Positions 1 to 9,067 of a stretch of DNA of 64,000 bases are shown one piece after another; position 1 is the first letter of the stretch; every line of letters starts with the position of its first letter. This stretch comes from Chitinophagaceae bacterium (lineage in GTDB: Bacteria; Bacteroidota; Bacteroidia; Chitinophagales; Chitinophagaceae). A program made the translations under genes and the position numbers. The notes beneath the pieces are model-generated. The model was not told the DNA's origin, made no database searches, and saw nothing but the letters and a program-made list of their open reading frames with translations. The DNA is taken from NCBI GenBank assembly GCA_017307755.1, contig JAFKGQ010000004.1, positions 310,001-374,000 of the forward strand. The letters run 5' to 3'.

Positions 1-957
1 CATATTGAAATCGCTGAGATAGACCTCCGCGTTAGCGAGAATATCGCTGAAGTACTGGCTGATAAGGGTTGCATGGGGAGCCATTCCTTTGTACATGGGG
101 TTGAGGATGCCTCCTCCGGCAACGGTGCCGGAAGTATGTACCCCGTGCGCATCGATAGGCGCGGAACCGAACCTATCGATCAGTCTGCCTGTAAAATCCA
201 CGTGTGACCAGGGAGATGCGTCATCGCCATCCCCAACGGTCATACCATCGCCCTGCAAATGACGTACGGGATCATTGCTTAACGCATCTACTCCATGTGC
301 CGCACGGTTGTTATAGTTCAGGCTATGGTCCTGCACCGGCTGCGGCCCTATATAGCTGATGTATGGGAGGTCCGCGATACGTAGTAAGGCAGTCTTGCCC
401 GCCCGGATGAAAAGTACCTTATCGGGTTTGATCTTTGTATTTACCAGACTGGCGCCCGCCTCTTGTAAGGCTTTTCCCACTTCTTCCTTTGTTATCTGTC
501 CAAAGAAGCTTACAGCGATGAGCTGCCCTTCCTTTTGCGTATACTCTTCCGGGCTATCTGTCAGCCTGGGAGAAAGCTTGATGGATGCAGGGATCTTGTA
601 GATCCCATTTACCGCAAATGGCTGCAATGCCGTGAGGGGGAGGTCATCCGGCAGCTCAGCCAGATAAGAGCCGCCTGGCATATAGTCAAAAAGACGGACT
701 CCCCGCGTTTGCAGGCCGGCCCGTTCGATACTTCCAGGCAAATGATCGAATTGCAGCAGGACATAATAGTTTTTCCGGAAATGCACCGGCTGCAACGAAT
801 CGCCTGAGATCCGGGCTATATTACTTTCGCGGCTGAGAACGCCATTTTTGAAGAGGATGGGGCGCGGTCTTTGCTGGGCGGTAAGGGAGGTGAGACAGAA
901 CAGGAAGACCAGGAGGACGGCAATGGGGCGTAATATGTCTACGGTTTTGGTTTTCAA
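1..957 (-). CDS. Subtilisin-like S8 serine protease, N-terminal part (runs off the window)
   Basis: Reading the minus strand from a TTG at 957 gives a signal-peptide-like start (hydrophobic stretch ILRPIAVLLVFLFC, then TAQ) and an open frame to the window edge. It contains a DGDDASPWSHVDF segment with the likely catalytic Asp and a DAHGVHTSGTVAGGG segment matching the S8 His motif, followed by YKGMAPHATL, typical of secreted Bacteroidota S8 proteases. The Ser motif lies outside the window. No ATG is available before an in-frame stop upstream, so TTG is the best start. The product is probably an exported protease; the substrate is unknown. Confidence 0.8.
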   Translation of the reverse strand, partial: MKTKTVDILRPIAVLLVFLFCLTSLTAQQRPRPILFKNGVLSRESNIARISGDSLQPVHFRKNYYVLLQFDHLPGSIERAGLQTRGVRLFDYMPGGSYLAELPDDLPLTALQPFAVNGIYKIPASIKLSPRLTDSPEEYTQKEGQLIAVSFFGQITKEEVGKALQEAGASLVNTKIKPDKVLFIRAGKTALLRIADLPYISYIGPQPVQDHSLNYNNRAAHGVDALSNDPVRHLQGDGMTVGDGDDASPWSHVDFTGRLIDRFGSAPIDAHGVHTSGTVAGGGILNPMYKGMAPHATLISQYFSDILANAEVYLSDFNM

Positions 958-1110
958 TGTTCTCGGAATGGATTGGAGGCTAAGTTAAGCAACTCTTTAT
1001 TAAAACGTCTGACAGGGGGAAATATTTTACACCTGAGTATCGGCGGGGCATCCTTATCTCATATTAGGGATATTTCCTACATTCATCAAATATTTAATTT
1101 TCATTACAAC

Positions 1111-2262
1111 ATGACCCAATCCCTTGCCTCAACGGCATTACCGTCTTCGTCGAGGTCTTTATCCCTGGACATTTTCAGAGGCATGACCATCTGTTTTATG
1201 ATCATTGTCAATACTCCTGGCGGTGATGTCTCCTATGCCCCCCTCAACCATGCGCATTGGAATGGATGTACGCCTACGGACCTGGTATTCCCGTCCTTTT
1301 TGTTTGCCGTGGGGAATGCTATGAGTTTTGCCCGGAAGAAGTTTGCCTCCATGAGCAATGCCGCTGTACTGGGAAAGATATTCAGAAGAACGCTGCTTAT
1401 CTTTTTGCTGGGTTTTTTAATGTATTGGTTCCCGTTCTTTGAACGGACTGCGGATGGCAGCTGGAGCCTTTCCCCTTTTTCTCATACGCGGATACTGGGT
1501 GTGTTGCAGCGGATCGCGCTTTGCTACTTTTTTGCCTCTCTGCTGGTGCAATACTGTTCGACCCGTACGGTGTATGTTGTTGCTATCCTGCTGCTCCTTG
1601 GCTATTGGACTTCCCTGCTGTTGTTTGGCGTACCTGGCGCCGACCCCTTTGGCATGACGAGCAATGCGGGGTATCGCCTGGATAAATGGATAATGGGAGA
1701 GAACCATATGTACCATGGGGAAGGTGTTGCCTTTGACCCTGAGGGGATCCTGAGTACTTTTCCGGCCATTGTCAATGTGATCGCCGGCTATTTCACGGGG
1801 GTGTTTGTGCAACAGAAAGGCAAGACCTATGAAGGACTGGCAAAAATGCTGCTCGTGGGCAGTTTGCTGATGGCCATCGCTGTAGGGTGGGACCTGCTGT
1901 TGCCCATCAATAAAAAACTATGGACCAGCTCTTATGTCCTTTACACAGTTGGCATCGATATGATCTTTCTTTCCATGCTCATCTATGTCATCGAGTTCCG
2001 GCAGAAAACAAGCTGGGCTTCTTTTTTTAATGTTTTTGGCAAGAACCCGCTTTCTATCTATCTGCTTTCGGAATTGCTGGTGGTGGTCTTTTACACCATC
2101 CGTCATGGTAATGAAAGCTTCTTTGAATGGATCAACAAAAGCTTTTACCAGGCCCTGTTCCCAGGCGCTTTTGGATCATTGCTTTTTTCCCTTTGCTATA
2201 TGTTGTTGTGCTGGGCGGTCGGTAAATGGCTGGATGTGAAGAAAATTTACATAAGGGTTTAG
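1111..2262 (+). CDS. DUF5009/NagX-type membrane acyltransferase-like protein
   Basis: This 383-residue polytopic membrane protein opens with SRSLSLDIFRGMTICFMI and an NHAHWNGCTPTDLVFPSFLF segment. These are hallmarks of the heparan-alpha-glucosaminide N-acetyltransferase-like family (DUF5009, YeiB/NagX relatives). Family members move acetyl groups across the membrane onto amino sugars, but the substrate here is not known. I chose the ATG at 1111 because an upstream TTG at 973 would put about 45 non-conserved residues before the conserved start. It is divergent from the S8 protease and precedes a HAD phosphatase by 41 bases. Confidence 0.85.
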   Translation: MTQSLASTALPSSSRSLSLDIFRGMTICFMIIVNTPGGDVSYAPLNHAHWNGCTPTDLVFPSFLFAVGNAMSFARKKFASMSNAAVLGKIFRRTLLIFLLGFLMYWFPFFERTADGSWSLSPFSHTRILGVLQRIALCYFFASLLVQYCSTRTVYVVAILLLLGYWTSLLLFGVPGADPFGMTSNAGYRLDKWIMGENHMYHGEGVAFDPEGILSTFPAIVNVIAGYFTGVFVQQKGKTYEGLAKMLLVGSLLMAIAVGWDLLLPINKKLWTSSYVLYTVGIDMIFLSMLIYVIEFRQKTSWASFFNVFGKNPLSIYLLSELLVVVFYTIRHGNESFFEWINKSFYQALFPGAFGSLLFSLCYMLLCWAVGKWLDVKKIYIRV

Positions 2263-2303
2263 CGAATGTCATAATTTCGCGTGCATTAACCCAATTACAA
2301 CAC

Positions 2304-3110
2304 ATGTATAAGGCAGTTTTCCTGGACATGGACGGGACCCTATTAAGATCTGACCATTCTGTCAGCGAGCCCACAAAAGAAATGATCCGTCATCTCACCA
2401 GCCGGGACATTCCGGTGATCCTGGTGTCTGCAAGGCCATTGAATGCCATTCTGCCCACTTTCCGGAGCATCGGTATACCAGGGCATTATCCCCTGGTAAG
2501 TCTCAATGGCAGCTATATTGTAGAGCAGGAGCGACCCGTCTTTGATGCAAGGATCGACCTGGATATTGTCGCTTCCGTATCGGAAAAAGTAAGACCTTTC
2601 AAGGCTACTATCGCCTATTATCTGCAAAGGCAATGGTTTGCGGAATGGAAGGATGCCTGGACCGATCACGAGCAACGGATCACGGATATAACGCTTGAGG
2701 TGGCGCCGTTGGCCGACCTCTTACAGGACTGGGGCCATCGCAACATAGCCCCCAATAAGATGATGGTAATGGGCGAGGCCGCGAGTATCAACGAGATACA
2801 GCGGCATTTGAAGTCTGTTTACAACGGCGCTCTGAATATTTACCCTTCCAAACCTACTTATCTTGAAGTAATGGACCCACGGGGCTCTAAATCGGGCGCT
2901 GTCAACTGGCTGATCCAGCGGATGAACATCGATCGCAAAGAGGTCATTGCTATGGGTGATAATTACAATGACAGGGAAATGATCGAGTTTGCGGGCATGG
3001 GTGTGGCCATGGGCAATGCTCCCGATGAGATTAAGGCGGTAGCGGACTATGTCACTGACACCAACAACAATGACGGTGTCCGCAAAGCGTTGGAAAGGTT
3101 CTTTGGGTGA
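2304..3110 (+). CDS. Cof-type HAD family sugar-phosphatase-like hydrolase
   Basis: The 268-residue protein begins MYKAVFLDMDGTLLRSDHS, the HAD motif I with the nucleophile and acid Asp residues. It ends with AMGDNYNDREMIEFAG (motif IV) and the VAMGNAPDEIKAVADYVT segment typical of Cof/YidA phosphatases. The family dephosphorylates small phosphorylated metabolites in the cytoplasm; the exact substrate cannot be read from sequence. An earlier ATG at 2226 overlaps the upstream gene and adds residues outside the fold, so 2304 is preferred. Confidence 0.9.
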   Translation: MYKAVFLDMDGTLLRSDHSVSEPTKEMIRHLTSRDIPVILVSARPLNAILPTFRSIGIPGHYPLVSLNGSYIVEQERPVFDARIDLDIVASVSEKVRPFKATIAYYLQRQWFAEWKDAWTDHEQRITDITLEVAPLADLLQDWGHRNIAPNKMMVMGEAASINEIQRHLKSVYNGALNIYPSKPTYLEVMDPRGSKSGAVNWLIQRMNIDRKEVIAMGDNYNDREMIEFAGMGVAMGNAPDEIKAVADYVTDTNNNDGVRKALERFFG

Positions 3111-3127
3111 TCAGAATGAACCGGACG

Positions 3128-3757
3128 TTATATGATCTCGTACAGGCGGGCGAGGTTGATCAGCTCCACCGTATTGGAGATCTTCAGCTTGTCCAAAATG
3201 CGGGTCTTATGGGTGCCTACTGTGGATTTATGCAGGCTCAATGTATTGGCGATCTCCGAAACTGAGCTTCCCTTCAGCATTTGCAGCACTACTTCGAACT
3301 CCCGGTCAGAGAGATCTTCGAAGGGGTTGTCTTTCAATTTCTTTGTCAGTTCACCCGACAGGATCTCCGCAAGGTTGTCGCTGATATAACGTTTACCGCC
3401 CAGTACTTTTTGAATGGCATACTTGATCTCGGATTCCTTGGAGTATTTGTTCAGGTAGCCGTGGGCGCCGATCTTCAAAAACCTTTTAGCAAAAAAAACT
3501 TCCTGGTTCATGGTGAAGATGATGATCTTCAGGGAAGGGTATTCTTTCAGCAGATAAGTAGTGAGGCTAAAAGACTCTGTATGTGGCATGTTGATATCCA
3601 GTATCAGAAGATCAAAGCTGGCGGATCGCATCTTTTTGATCACAGTTTCTCCGTCTTCGGCTTCATCGATGGTCACATCCCGGATGCTACTATTGATCAA
3701 TAGTTTTAGTCCTGCACGGACGATGGAATGGTCATCTGCGATTAAAATGGTGTGCAT
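3128..3757 (-). CDS. LuxR/NarL-type response regulator (orphan)
   Basis: This 209-residue protein has an N-terminal receiver with the acidic pair in IADDH, phospho-acceptor Asp54 in LILDINMP, and a LuxR helix-turn-helix at about residues 148-207 (LSDREFEVVLQMLKG, VSEIANTLSLHKSTV). It is the same type as the regulators at 14024-14635 and 62402-63040, but no kinase gene adjoins it. The nearest same-strand kinase is the short one at 7324. It ends 17 bases from the convergent HAD gene. A TATATTTG box about 30 bases upstream of the start probably drives it. Confidence 0.9.
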   Translation of the reverse strand: MHTILIADDHSIVRAGLKLLINSSIRDVTIDEAEDGETVIKKMRSASFDLLILDINMPHTESFSLTTYLLKEYPSLKIIIFTMNQEVFFAKRFLKIGAHGYLNKYSKESEIKYAIQKVLGGKRYISDNLAEILSGELTKKLKDNPFEDLSDREFEVVLQMLKGSSVSEIANTLSLHKSTVGTHKTRILDKLKISNTVELINLARLYEII

Positions 3758-3786
3758 GAGTCTCGGTTTGTATAGGGTTCTTGCAC

Positions 3787-3794
3787 CAAATATA
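3787..3794 (-). promoter_or_regulatory. Candidate Bacteroidota -7 promoter box for the orphan response regulator
   Basis: On the minus strand this reads TATATTTG, an exact fit to the Bacteroidetes TAnnTTTG -7 consensus. It lies 29 bases upstream of the ATG at 3757. No clear TTG -33 element was found at the usual spacing, so the call is tentative. Confidence 0.45.
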
Positions 3795-3834
3795 AACGAT
3801 ATAAGTTATATTAATGTCCCCGACGGGCTGAGTT

Positions 3835-4464
3835 TTATTTTTTTTGTGCCCGGACGCCGATACCTTCCTTGTATTTCCTGACGGCTGTCAGCATTTTTTT
3901 ATATTTCGGAATAATAGTATGTAAAAAAAGGATGTAAAAGCTGACGGACAGAAAGATAATGATCAACCACTTATACACGCTGCTGTCGTGGGAGGAGAGC
4001 AGGGAGCCTGCCTTGCGCCAGGAAAGGACCTTTTCCAGGATAGCCAAAGTATAAAATCCCGAAAGGATACTTACTACGCCAAAAGAAAGTGTATACTTAT
4101 CCAGGATGGTTTCGACCTTTTGGAGAAAGGGCATCAACCGGAGGCCTAATAATGTGGAGTAGTCTGCATACAGCAACAGCCTGATATGAAAATAAATAAA
4201 ATAGGAGAGTGCGAGGAAGATGACCACCTGCCGATCTAATTCGCTGCCATCTGTAATAAACTGCGCCCTTAGCTGGTACATATTGTAAAATAGCAATAAG
4301 ACACCGGCAATGATCCGTAAAAGGATCTTATTTTTCAGGTAAAACGCATCGGAGAGGGGGTTCCTTACTACGATCTTCTCCAGGTCCGATGAAAGAACGG
4401 GGCGTTCTTCCATGGATACTTCCGGGAAATTGTCCCAGGAGTCTTTCAGCTTTTTTAGCTCCAT
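3835..4464 (-). CDS. Four-helix membrane protein, partner of the sigma-like protein
   Basis: The 209-residue protein starts MELKKLKDSWDNF. This resembles the N-terminus of membrane proteins that commonly follow Bacteroidota ECF sigma genes (form MELEELKxxW). Four hydrophobic segments lie roughly at residues 47-66, 80-98, 124-146 and 164-184. Its start overlaps the end of the upstream sigma-like gene by 10 bases, so the two are translationally coupled. A role as anti-sigma factor or membrane partner is inferred from this arrangement; there is no recognised catalytic motif. Confidence 0.65.
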   Translation of the reverse strand: MELKKLKDSWDNFPEVSMEERPVLSSDLEKIVVRNPLSDAFYLKNKILLRIIAGVLLLFYNMYQLRAQFITDGSELDRQVVIFLALSYFIYFHIRLLLYADYSTLLGLRLMPFLQKVETILDKYTLSFGVVSILSGFYTLAILEKVLSWRKAGSLLSSHDSSVYKWLIIIFLSVSFYILFLHTIIPKYKKMLTAVRKYKEGIGVRAQKK

Positions 4465-4955
4465 ATGAGTTTTTCCTTTAGGTAAGGGATAAAATTCTTT
4501 TTAACCCCTTCCTTCGGAACAACATTCCTGGAGGGCAAAGGACCTGTCAGATCGGCAATTTCCTCCGGCGAAACTTTCTCAAACTCCAGGAACAGCCGCA
4601 TTTTCTCATAATCGGTGATCTCGCCCATACGCTCTCTGAATTGAAGCATATTTTTTTGATAATCAGGGGATTTAAACCTGATACTCCGGTCACTGACAGG
4701 CTGCAGATCCGACGTGATGGAATGAAGGGCGGCCATATTGATACAGGCCCTCAACAGCAACATTTGTTTGCTTTCTTCACCCCGTCTCGAACGAATGCTC
4801 TGGGAAGCTGCCGAGATGATATCGGCGAAAAGACGCTGGTGCTCTTTGTAATTGTTGGCAAAAAAACGGCAGATCGAATAAACTCGTTTGTGCTGTGTCT
4901 TGAGAAGTGATCGTAAGTCCTGATCAGGACCTTCTTTTTTTGTAAAATTATTCAT
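4455..4955 (-). CDS. Degenerate ECF sigma-70-like protein
   Basis: This is a 166-residue protein of about ECF sigma length. Its first half (LLKTQHKRVYSICRFFANN, then a helix and LLLRACINMAALHSI) lines up with sigma region 2, but lacks the acidic DLxQE core and the W/Y-rich segment. Its end (EKVSPEEIADLTG, with a basic tail) resembles the region 4 EEIAEITG helix. It starts at ATG 4955; an earlier ATG at 4979 is possible. The downstream membrane protein matches the usual sigma partner. It is either a diverged sigma factor or a former one with another role. Confidence 0.6.
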   Translation of the reverse strand: MNNFTKKEGPDQDLRSLLKTQHKRVYSICRFFANNYKEHQRLFADIISAASQSIRSRRGEESKQMLLLRACINMAALHSITSDLQPVSDRSIRFKSPDYQKNMLQFRERMGEITDYEKMRLFLEFEKVSPEEIADLTGPLPSRNVVPKEGVKKNFIPYLKEKLIWS

Positions 4956-5305
4956 GCGGGTATGGATTTTTTGTATCATAGGTAAGGTATGGGTCTGGAC
5001 ACGAATTCGTCTCCGGATCAAATATTTCAATAAAACAAGACTTTCAATAATTGTAAATATCCTTTTTCTTACGCAAAGAGACATGGTCGCTGCATGGCAA
5101 AAAAATGAAATATATTTTTGTATAATGCTATATGCATTAATATTATTTACAATTTGATGTCTGAATTTGTTTATTGTAGTTAAAAAACTACAGTCAATTA
5201 AATTTTTTACTATACCAACGCGGGAGCCTTATATATAACTTGTCGGGGCAGAAAAAAACAGCTTATATAGATTAGTAGCCTGTATAAGTTCTTAAATTTA
5301 AGTCA
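4956..5305. other. Intergenic AT-rich region between divergent genes
   Basis: This 350-base stretch separates the sigma-like gene (minus) from the AraC gene (plus). It is AT-rich, with long A and T runs and repeated CTTATATA-like words around 5230-5290. I found no convincing gene and no full consensus promoter. It presumably holds both divergent promoters. Confidence 0.4.
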
Positions 5306-6307
5306 ATGAGTTATGTATCTCTTGAAAATTCAGAATCTTTTCTGAAGTGTTTTGAGGTGATGGCAGAAGACAAATCTTGTATTGTTACTGATTCGGTGCT
5401 TTATTTTTCGGGAAAAAATGGAAAAGGCTTTATGACTGTTGCCGGTGTGTCCTCGGGCATCGAAGTCCTGGCTATCAATGCTACCATGCTTGCTGAAGAC
5501 CTTACGTTCAGTTTTTTACCTTCCCGCAGCGCATCTTCCTATATTTTATGTTTTGATGATATAAGTCTTCCCGGAAAGGTGGACAATGATTTCCCCCTGG
5601 CTTATATGGGCGCTCCGGGGGATAAGCATAACTCCTCGGTGTCTATCACGGATGCCAGCTATGGCAAGCTGGTGAGCTACCCAAAGGAAAAACAGGTTCG
5701 GGCATTGATCGTACGGGTACAGAAATCAAGTATGGGGCATCTTATCGATGATTTCGACGCGGGTGTCATCCAGAATATATTACAAGCGGGTAATAACACA
5801 TCATCCCTGAGTTGGCCCATTACCTTCAAATACCGGTTGTTATTGAATGATTTTATGTCCGATATCATCCAGCATCCATTTCGTGAACTGTTTACTGTCC
5901 GCAACGTATCGATCCTTGTAGAGTATCTGTTGCAGCAGTTCTTTGTAATGGAAAAGCTGTCAAAGGACGGCAATTATCTCAGCACCCAGGACACACATAA
6001 TTTGTCCAAAGTAGAGCAACACCTCTGCACATATTATAAACAGGAATTTCCCGGTATAGAGAAATTATCCCGTATATCGGCCATGAGCCCTACCAGTCTC
6101 AAGACAAAGTTTAAGAAATACTATGGAGAGACCTTATTCGGATACTATCAAAAGAATAAGCTGGAGCATGCCCGTAAACTGTTGGATAATAAAGTGCCTG
6201 TAAAAGTTGTCGCTACGGAGATCGGGTATTCCAATCCTTCTCATTTTACCCTGGCATTTAAAAAAGAATACGGTTTTTCACCCTGGCATTACCTCAACCC
6301 CCATTGA
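5306..6307 (+). CDS. AraC family transcriptional regulator
   Basis: The 333-residue protein has an unassigned N-terminal half and a C-terminal AraC double helix-turn-helix at about residues 235-330. The landmarks are a first helix-turn-helix around MSPTSLKTKFKKYYG and a second with VATEIGYSNPSHFTLAFKKEYGFSPWHY. The N-terminal part lacks an obvious cupin or known ligand-binding signature. It is followed 35 bases later by a second AraC gene in the same direction, so the two may be co-transcribed. The target is unknown. Confidence 0.88.
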   Translation: MSYVSLENSESFLKCFEVMAEDKSCIVTDSVLYFSGKNGKGFMTVAGVSSGIEVLAINATMLAEDLTFSFLPSRSASSYILCFDDISLPGKVDNDFPLAYMGAPGDKHNSSVSITDASYGKLVSYPKEKQVRALIVRVQKSSMGHLIDDFDAGVIQNILQAGNNTSSLSWPITFKYRLLLNDFMSDIIQHPFRELFTVRNVSILVEYLLQQFFVMEKLSKDGNYLSTQDTHNLSKVEQHLCTYYKQEFPGIEKLSRISAMSPTSLKTKFKKYYGETLFGYYQKNKLEHARKLLDNKVPVKVVATEIGYSNPSHFTLAFKKEYGFSPWHYLNPH

Positions 6308-6342
6308 TCATTTGACCCACCCCTAAATACTAACCTGCAAAC

Positions 6343-7281
6343 ATGACTATGAAATCCCTAAACGCTGTCGCTAATACCCTGGAAGTAGCGCTTCCTCCCC
6401 GGTTCACGGAAAAATTACCCGTGGGGCTGCGGATCACCTGCTGGAAAATGTCGGCTAACCAGTTGGAGCTTTCTATTCCGGCCGAAGAGAATGGCCTGCT
6501 GCTTACCTTCATCAATTACAAAGGCGATCTCCAGATAGCTTCGGCGGGTAGTAAGGATGGATTTCAGCAGGCAAGCCCCGGACTGGGGTTGCTGACCCAG
6601 GCCGCTCAACCTTTGTTGTTCAGGAGCTTTGAACCCGTTCAGTTTTCGGCGGTAAGCCTGTTCATCTCCGCTGACTGGATCCGAGCCCTTTTGAAGACGA
6701 ACCCCAACTTTACAAAGATCGAACAGGCGCTGGAAGGGGAGGGGAGTATCCTCACCTGCCGGCTTGGCCGCAGACAGTTGACGTTGTTTGCCGCTATTAC
6801 AGGGTATTCACATCGGGAGGGAAGCGAAGATTCCGGCAGTCTGCTGGAGATACAGAACCATGCACTCTGTCTGTTGGAGCATTTTCTCTGTAGCAGGCAT
6901 CGGAACCTTGCCGGTGTAAATGCTTCTACCGGTATCGACAATGAGGACGATCTAAGCCTGATCCGGGAAGTAGAATCTTATATTTCGGAGTACTATTGTA
7001 GCGACACTTTTACGGTCGACGCTATTCTGAAAAAAACCTATACCAGTTACCACAAATTGAATTTTCTGTTTAAATCAATGCATGGAATGACTATTTCGGA
7101 ATATATCCGTAACAAAAGGATAGAAAAATCCAGGGAGATGATTGCCGACAATGTCAAATCCATCAGCCAGATAGCCTATGAGATAGGCTATTCCAGCATC
7201 AGTAATTACATACTTGCGTTTAAGAAGATCTATAGAATTACGCCCGGAAAATATAAAAAGCAGATGGACAACCTCGCATAA
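6343..7281 (+). CDS. AraC family transcriptional regulator
   Basis: This 312-residue protein carries an AraC DNA-binding domain at about residues 215-308 (TISEYIRNKRIEKSREMI, ISQIAYEIGYSSISNYILAFKK, ITPGKYKKQ). The N-terminal 200 residues are a separate, unrecognised effector region, different from that of the upstream AraC neighbour. The gene ends 42 bases before the convergent histidine kinase at 7324. A second in-frame ATG six bases after the start is an equally possible initiation site. Confidence 0.88.
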   Translation: MTMKSLNAVANTLEVALPPRFTEKLPVGLRITCWKMSANQLELSIPAEENGLLLTFINYKGDLQIASAGSKDGFQQASPGLGLLTQAAQPLLFRSFEPVQFSAVSLFISADWIRALLKTNPNFTKIEQALEGEGSILTCRLGRRQLTLFAAITGYSHREGSEDSGSLLEIQNHALCLLEHFLCSRHRNLAGVNASTGIDNEDDLSLIREVESYISEYYCSDTFTVDAILKKTYTSYHKLNFLFKSMHGMTISEYIRNKRIEKSREMIADNVKSISQIAYEIGYSSISNYILAFKKIYRITPGKYKKQMDNLA

Positions 7282-7323
7282 ACCCCTTTACCTCCTGTCG
7301 ACTCATTCAAGAATGGCCGGGCT

Positions 7324-8178
7324 CTATTGAGTTCGGCTTTCTTTTTCTATGGGGAACTTCAACCATACTGTCGTCCCTTTACCTTCCCTGCTATCTATCG
7401 ACACATTGCCGTTGAGCCGGCGGGTAAGGTCATAGACGAATTTATGTCCCAGCTGACTACCGGAATAAACATGGTCCAGGCTTACCTGTTGCATAAAGTA
7501 AGCTGTCTGTTTCGGGCTCATGCCTTTCCCGGTATCGCTGACGGAAATACACAATTGAGCATCCTTTTCATAAGCGCTAAGAATGATCTTTCCGCCATCG
7601 GTGTATTTATTGGCATTGTCCACCAGGTTGCGTATGATGGTGATCAGGATATGAGGATCTGACCAGGTAGTGAGGCTTTCTTCCGCTGAATAAGACAGGC
7701 TATTGCCTTTCTGCTGTACCTGTTCCTGAAAAAAGTCATAGATCTCCTGCAGTAGGGGACGTAGCTGAATCTGCCGTCTGGAAATGTTGAAATTATCCCG
7801 TTGGCTGGTCACCCATAGCAGGAAATCTTCGGAGAAATTGTAGATGTCCTGTGTGCCTTTCTTGATCCAGTATATGCGCTCTCTTATCTCTTCAGGCGAA
7901 TAATTGGACTGGTTGTCAAGCAGGTCGCTTGCAAGTAAAGAGAGAAAACGCAAGGGACTGCGCAAGTCATGGATCACCAGTGAGATGAGTTTCTCCCGGA
8001 GATTGCTGCTTTGCATCAGCGCTTGTGCCGACTGTTCTGCCCTGGCCTGTTCTTCCCTTCGTTTGGCCCTTAGTTTCAACCAGATCTGCACGAGGGCTAC
8101 CAGCAACAGGAGCATCGCCAGTCCGGCTAACAATAAGAACCAGGTGGTGTCCCACCACCTAACATCTTTTCTTATCAT
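7324..8178 (-). CDS. Short sensor histidine kinase, probable remnant of the Y_Y_Y kinase class
   Basis: The 284-residue protein has one membrane segment (about residues 13-33), a HisKA H-box with His70 in LVIHDLRSPLRF, an N-box RNLVDNANKYT and a G1 box SVSDTGKGMS. It has no sensor domain. Its first residues (VRWWDTTWFLLLAG) resemble the end of the Y_Y_Y domain plus membrane helix in the large kinase at 63054-64000 (VRW, then YETIWFRLLA). It may therefore be a large kinase that lost its propeller. No response regulator is adjacent; the one at 3128 is a possible partner. Confidence 0.85.
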   Translation of the reverse strand: MIRKDVRWWDTTWFLLLAGLAMLLLLVALVQIWLKLRAKRREEQARAEQSAQALMQSSNLREKLISLVIHDLRSPLRFLSLLASDLLDNQSNYSPEEIRERIYWIKKGTQDIYNFSEDFLLWVTSQRDNFNISRRQIQLRPLLQEIYDFFQEQVQQKGNSLSYSAEESLTTWSDPHILITIIRNLVDNANKYTDGGKIILSAYEKDAQLCISVSDTGKGMSPKQTAYFMQQVSLDHVYSGSQLGHKFVYDLTRRLNGNVSIDSREGKGTTVWLKFPIEKESRTQ

Positions 8179-8542
8179 GCCTTAACCATTAACTTAAAGC
8201 CCAAAATAATAGAAATAAAACGATATAGCGGCAGTGGGCAGAAAAAAAGCGCGTATGGGCAAAGAAGACAACGAAATACCCGTCTGCTGTCGTATATAAC
8301 GGCGGCTTCTTCATACCCCATTTGTCCTTATGAGGGGGCGTTTTTGGGGGAATGAGTAAACCAAGGCAACAAGGGGGGGTATTTTTATTATAAATTAAAA
8401 TCTGTATTCTATGGGTAAAATCTACACTTCCTCCCATTGCCCCTACGCGCATATTATTTCATCGGCTTGTATCACCGACAGATAAGAATGGAAAGACAGG
8501 TCTTTCACAAATGCCCATTTTTCCCATGAAAACCATTTATTT
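8179..8542. other. Intergenic region with no supported gene
   Basis: This 364-base stretch lies between the divergent kinase (minus) and small membrane protein (plus) genes. Short open frames here have unlike-protein composition (for example runs of Pro and Cys). A G-rich run occurs near 8375. I see no clear promoter consensus, RNA gene or repeat. Confidence 0.4.
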
Positions 8543-8872
8543 ATGCCCGTATTCGACTTGACTATCAATATCATCGTGCTTTTTGTATTGATCGGGTTGG
8601 CTGCGCTGGCCGGGTTCGGTCTTCGTAGCGGACAACTTGCCAAAAAGAACAGACAAATAGCAGAATTGGAAAGAGAGGTGGCACTGGTCAGCGCCGAGAT
8701 ACTCCAGGTGCAAAAAGAGTATTGCGAGCTGGAGATGAGATGTAAAGACATGAGTATACCGGTGATACCCATGAAACAGGCTGCGGTAGCTATTACCAAA
8801 GACAATGATCCCAAAAAGGACGATGCAGACGCTCCTTCGAGGGATAAGAACATCTCTAACCGGACTGCTTGA
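8543..8872 (+). CDS. Small membrane protein with coiled-coil tail
   Basis: This 109-residue protein has one N-terminal membrane helix (about residues 6-27, INIIVLFVLIGLAALAGFGL). A charged, heptad-like stretch follows (LAKKNRQIAELEREVALVS, then EILQVQKEYCELE) and a polar tail. It contains SIPVIPMKQA, a segment I recall in other Chitinophagaceae small proteins of this shape. Function is unknown. It precedes the L,D-transpeptidase gene by 195 bases on the same strand, so a link to the cell envelope is possible but unproven. Confidence 0.6.
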   Translation: MPVFDLTINIIVLFVLIGLAALAGFGLRSGQLAKKNRQIAELEREVALVSAEILQVQKEYCELEMRCKDMSIPVIPMKQAAVAITKDNDPKKDDADAPSRDKNISNRTA

Positions 8873-9067
8873 TGAGGATCAAGCTGATTTTTTATATTCT
8901 TCTGCCTGGAATAGTCATATTTCCGGGATTTCGACGTTATATATTATTACGAAGGACACCGGATGGCAGATCCGGGACTCCTTTATTTATTAAATCCAAC
9001 CCTTGAAAATGAAACAAAAGAGAAAGAACTAACGCTAAACCCCTATTCAATTAAAATCCAAATTCCC

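Noticed and set aside
973..1110. Longer start for the DUF5009 protein at a TTG
   Set aside because: It adds a stretch with no similarity to the family and overlaps the likely promoter area; the ATG at 1111 matches the conserved start.
8189..8452. An 87-residue minus-strand frame upstream of the short kinase
   Set aside because: The composition (many Pro, His and Cys residues in odd order) is unlike a protein and no motif is seen. I also found no Y_Y_Y or propeller remains here.
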